Source of the DNA: Treponema sp.
GTDB lineage: Bacteria; Spirochaetota; Spirochaetia; Treponematales; Breznakiellaceae
NCBI GenBank assembly: GCA_031255815.1
Contig: JAIRRU010000005.1
Location: 1 to 6,998 of the forward strand
Direction of reading: 5' to 3'
DNA: 6,998 nt
Shown here piece after piece: positions 5,376-6,998 of the stretch (within the stretch, counting starts at the first letter, position 1; every line of letters begins with the position of its first letter). The position numbers and the translations under genes were made by a program. Below the pieces are notes generated by a model. It was not told where the DNA came from. It saw only the letters and a list, made by a program, of their open reading frames with translations, and did no database searches.

Positions 5376-6227
5376 TTATACGCGCAAGATACCGGCCATC
5401 GCGGCGTCGTCGCGGGAACCCGCGGCGGCCCACACGCCGATGCCCTTCTCCACACCCTCGCTTGCCCGGTTCGGGTCGGCCCGGAAATCAGCGTAAAATC
5501 GTTCGTGAAACTCCAAATAGGCGTCGGGGAGAAAAGAATCGCTCACCCCGTCGGTGGCCAGCGTAATGCCTTTTATCGGGGTGTCCCCATAAACGTGGCG
5601 GAAATTTTCCACGGCGTTTGAATCGCAGAGCGAGGTCGTTTTGCCAAAACCCAGCGCCTCGTTGTCCAGCGCGGGGAGAAAGGACGCTTTCTTCCGCCCG
5701 TCGATAATTACGCATTTGCCGTCGCCAATCTGAATAACAAACCAGAAACTGTCTTTTAATAAGGCGGCAAGCAGCGTGGTGCCGTAAAAACGAACCTGTG
5801 TATTCTCCTGATCGCTGTCAAGGTTTAGTCTGGCGCAGAGTTCGCGTTCCCCGTCGCTTAAGGGATGATCGCGGTAATGTTTGATTACTTCGGCGCGCCA
5901 GCGGGAAATGATTGTGCGCTCAACCTGTTTCATCTGCTCCTCTTTCGCCGATGCGGCGGAAAACCGCGCCGCGGCCGCGTGGTTTTTCCCCTTGCCCTTC
6001 ATTTCGTTTCTCAAAATAGTGTTAAACTCGTATATCGTGCTGTGCGCGATATTTACGGCGAACTCGGACCCCGAATCACTGCGAAAATGTTTCTCGCTGC
6101 CGTGGCCGTCGGCAACCGCGATGATACCGCCGTTCCTATACGGCTTAAAAAAAACCGCGTCCTGACAGGGCAGGTCTTTTTCTTTGTGGCTTTCGCCCCG
6201 CGCTATCGCCTTAAATCCCTTAAACAT
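5376..6227 (-). CDS. PP2C-type Ser/Thr protein phosphatase (YegK/PphC-like)
   Basis: This 283-residue protein is a metal-dependent phosphatase of the compact PP2C type. Motifs in order are: GESHKEKDLPCQDA (11-24); IIAVADGHGS (35-44), with metal-ligand D40; SGSEFA (52-57); YGTTLLAALL (148-157); QIGDGKCVIID (166-176); ATDGVSDSF (224-232), with D226; and SRDDAAMAGI (271-280), with D273/D274. These metal positions appear intact, so it should be active. Residues about 75-130 form a helical, charged insertion. No signal peptide or membrane segment is seen. The ATG at 6227 lies three bases after the stop of the vWA gene, so the two are almost certainly co-transcribed and coupled. Such pairs usually reverse phosphorylation by a partner Ser/Thr kinase. 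No kinase lies downstream, where the Gfo/Idh/MocA gene converges. An alternative is a T6SS PppA-like role, but no T6SS gene is visible. Confidence 0.88.
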   Translation of the reverse strand: MFKGFKAIARGESHKEKDLPCQDAVFFKPYRNGGIIAVADGHGSEKHFRSDSGSEFAVNIAHSTIYEFNTILRNEMKGKGKNHAAAARFSAASAKEEQMKQVERTIISRWRAEVIKHYRDHPLSDGERELCARLNLDSDQENTQVRFYGTTLLAALLKDSFWFVIQIGDGKCVIIDGRKKASFLPALDNEALGFGKTTSLCDSNAVENFRHVYGDTPIKGITLATDGVSDSFLPDAYLEFHERFYADFRADPNRASEGVEKGIGVWAAAGSRDDAAMAGILRV

Positions 6228-6230
6228 TTT

Positions 6231-6962
6231 CTACCACCCGTCGGCGGTATCAGCCGAATTAAAATCCGGGTCTGCCTGTACGATGTTTTGAATTTCTTTG
6301 GTAAACGCCTCCTGCTTGCTTACAATCTGCCCGCTTTGCAGGGGCTGGCTGCGCGAGCCTATCTGCGACGATGTGACCGAAACTTTTTTTATCATCGCGC
6401 GCAATGTTTCCGGCGTATATACCGTAAGCACCGCCGCCGGGTCTCCGGTGAACTGCGCGAGCACGTCCGTGTCGGCGTCACTGCCAATGGCAAGCGCGAC
6501 TTTTACCGCGCTCTTGTACCAGTTGTTGTTTTTCAGCGCGCCGAGGGAATTCTCCCATTCGTCCGAAGGCAGGCCGTCGGACATGAGTATAATTACCGGA
6601 GCAAGCGAAGCCGAAGGCGCCTGTAAAAACGAGTTGCGCGATAACTTTGCGTTAAGCTCGTAGAAAGCCGCGCCCATATTCGTTACGCCCTCCGCGGCGA
6701 GGTTGCTCCAGGTAAAGCTGTCCACCGACACCGGGCCCGCCGGATTCTGCCAGCGCAGGCTCGTGGAAAATTCCAGCACGGCGATTTTAAGGTCAATATC
6801 GGCCCCGCCAATATCGCGCAATTCGGGGATAACCTCGCGGATTGCCGTATTTACCGAACTGATTTTTGTCCCTTCCATACTTCCCGATGTGTCTATCAAA
6901 AAGAACATCACCATCTGCCTGCGGGTAATCCCGCGCACATTGTCATAAATTCCATCGCTCAT
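6231..6962 (-). CDS. von Willebrand factor A domain protein (TerY/YegL-like)
   Basis: This 243-residue protein is essentially one vWA domain (about 12-205) with a short C-terminal tail. The metal-ion-dependent adhesion site is complete: DTSGS at D24-S28, T94 in GVTNMG, and D129 in MSDGLPSD. The start DNVRGITRRQMVMFFLIDTSGSM resembles TerY and E. coli YegL, cytoplasmic vWA proteins that partner a PP2C phosphatase and a Ser/Thr kinase. No signal peptide or membrane helix is present, which argues against a surface adhesin. A TTG at 6968 would add two residues but directly abuts the ribosome-binding site. The ATG at 6962 has AAAAGGAG six bases upstream and is preferred. The phosphatase gene follows after three bases. 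The role is probably a scaffold or sensor in a phosphorylation pathway; the partner protein is not visible. Confidence 0.88.
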   Translation of the reverse strand: MSDGIYDNVRGITRRQMVMFFLIDTSGSMEGTKISSVNTAIREVIPELRDIGGADIDLKIAVLEFSTSLRWQNPAGPVSVDSFTWSNLAAEGVTNMGAAFYELNAKLSRNSFLQAPSASLAPVIILMSDGLPSDEWENSLGALKNNNWYKSAVKVALAIGSDADTDVLAQFTGDPAAVLTVYTPETLRAMIKKVSVTSSQIGSRSQPLQSGQIVSKQEAFTKEIQNIVQADPDFNSADTADGW

Positions 6963-6968
6963 ATACAA

Positions 6969-6976
6969 CTCCTTTT
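6969..6976 (-). promoter_or_regulatory. Ribosome-binding site of the vWA gene
   Basis: Read on the minus strand this is AAAAGGAG, six bases before the ATG at 6962 and directly touching the in-frame TTG at 6968. Spacing therefore decides for the ATG. Confidence 0.8.
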
Positions 6977-6998
6977 ATGCTTTAGTATGTACGACAAT
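6977..6998. other. Window edge upstream of the vWA gene
   Basis: Only 22 bases remain upstream of the ribosome-binding site. They are AT-rich on the minus strand, but no -35/-10 pair with proper spacing can be made out. Whether this is a promoter region or the tail of another gene of the same operon, for example a kinase gene, cannot be decided. Confidence 0.4.

Noticed and set aside
4364..5455. Minus-strand open frame opposite the oxidoreductase gene
   Set aside because: It overlaps both the Gfo/Idh/MocA gene and the end of the phosphatase gene and shows no domain.
5865..6626. Plus-strand open frame across the phosphatase and vWA genes
   Set aside because: It spans the junction of two well-supported minus-strand genes and has an Arg/Phe-rich composition typical of antisense frames.
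6963..6968. TTG at 6968 as start of the vWA gene
   Set aside because: It directly abuts the ribosome-binding sequence with no spacer, while the ATG at 6962 has ideal spacing.

Overview
The window looks like a bacterial chromosome segment of moderately high G+C. The gene mix is a single-domain PilZ protein, an RlmM-like and an RlmL-like RNA methyltransferase side by side, and IclR, TetR and Gfo/Idh/MocA proteins. This would fit a free-living or gut spirochaete of the Treponema/Breznakiellaceae type. That assignment is an inference from gene content and sequence style, with low-to-moderate confidence; no rRNA or other decisive marker is present.

Layout. Positions 1-116 are non-coding and hold three consecutive hairpin-forming inverted repeats; the outer two are related to each other. 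Six plus-strand genes follow: an IclR-family regulator (193-999), a PilZ domain protein (1019-1450), an RlmM-like 2'-O-methyltransferase (1453-2457, TTG start), a THUMP-containing RlmL/YpsC-type methyltransferase (2497-3663, GTG start), a TetR-family regulator (3676-4293) and a Gfo/Idh/MocA oxidoreductase (4313-5332). Gaps between them are 2 to 39 bases. A promoter-like element at 2463-2490 would start a transcript almost exactly on the GTG of the fourth gene.

After a 43-base convergent gap the right part is on the minus strand: a von Willebrand A domain protein (6231-6962, start corrected to the ATG at 6962) followed three bases later by a PP2C-type phosphatase (5376-6227). The pair resembles E. 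coli YegL/YegK and two members of the TerY-P triad (vWA protein, PP2C phosphatase, Ser/Thr kinase). No kinase is visible; it could lie upstream, beyond the right edge.

How the genes relate. The PilZ gene (presumed cyclic-di-GMP receptor) sits in tight succession with the IclR and RlmM-like genes. The two methyltransferases probably both modify large-subunit rRNA. The TetR and Gfo/Idh/MocA genes form a plausible regulator-enzyme pair of unknown substrate. The minus-strand pair is probably a reversible protein-phosphorylation signalling unit and looks independent of the rest. No tRNA, rRNA, transposase, CRISPR array or attachment site was seen. There is no gene-free stretch over 300 bases; the longest is the hairpin-rich 192 bases at the left edge.
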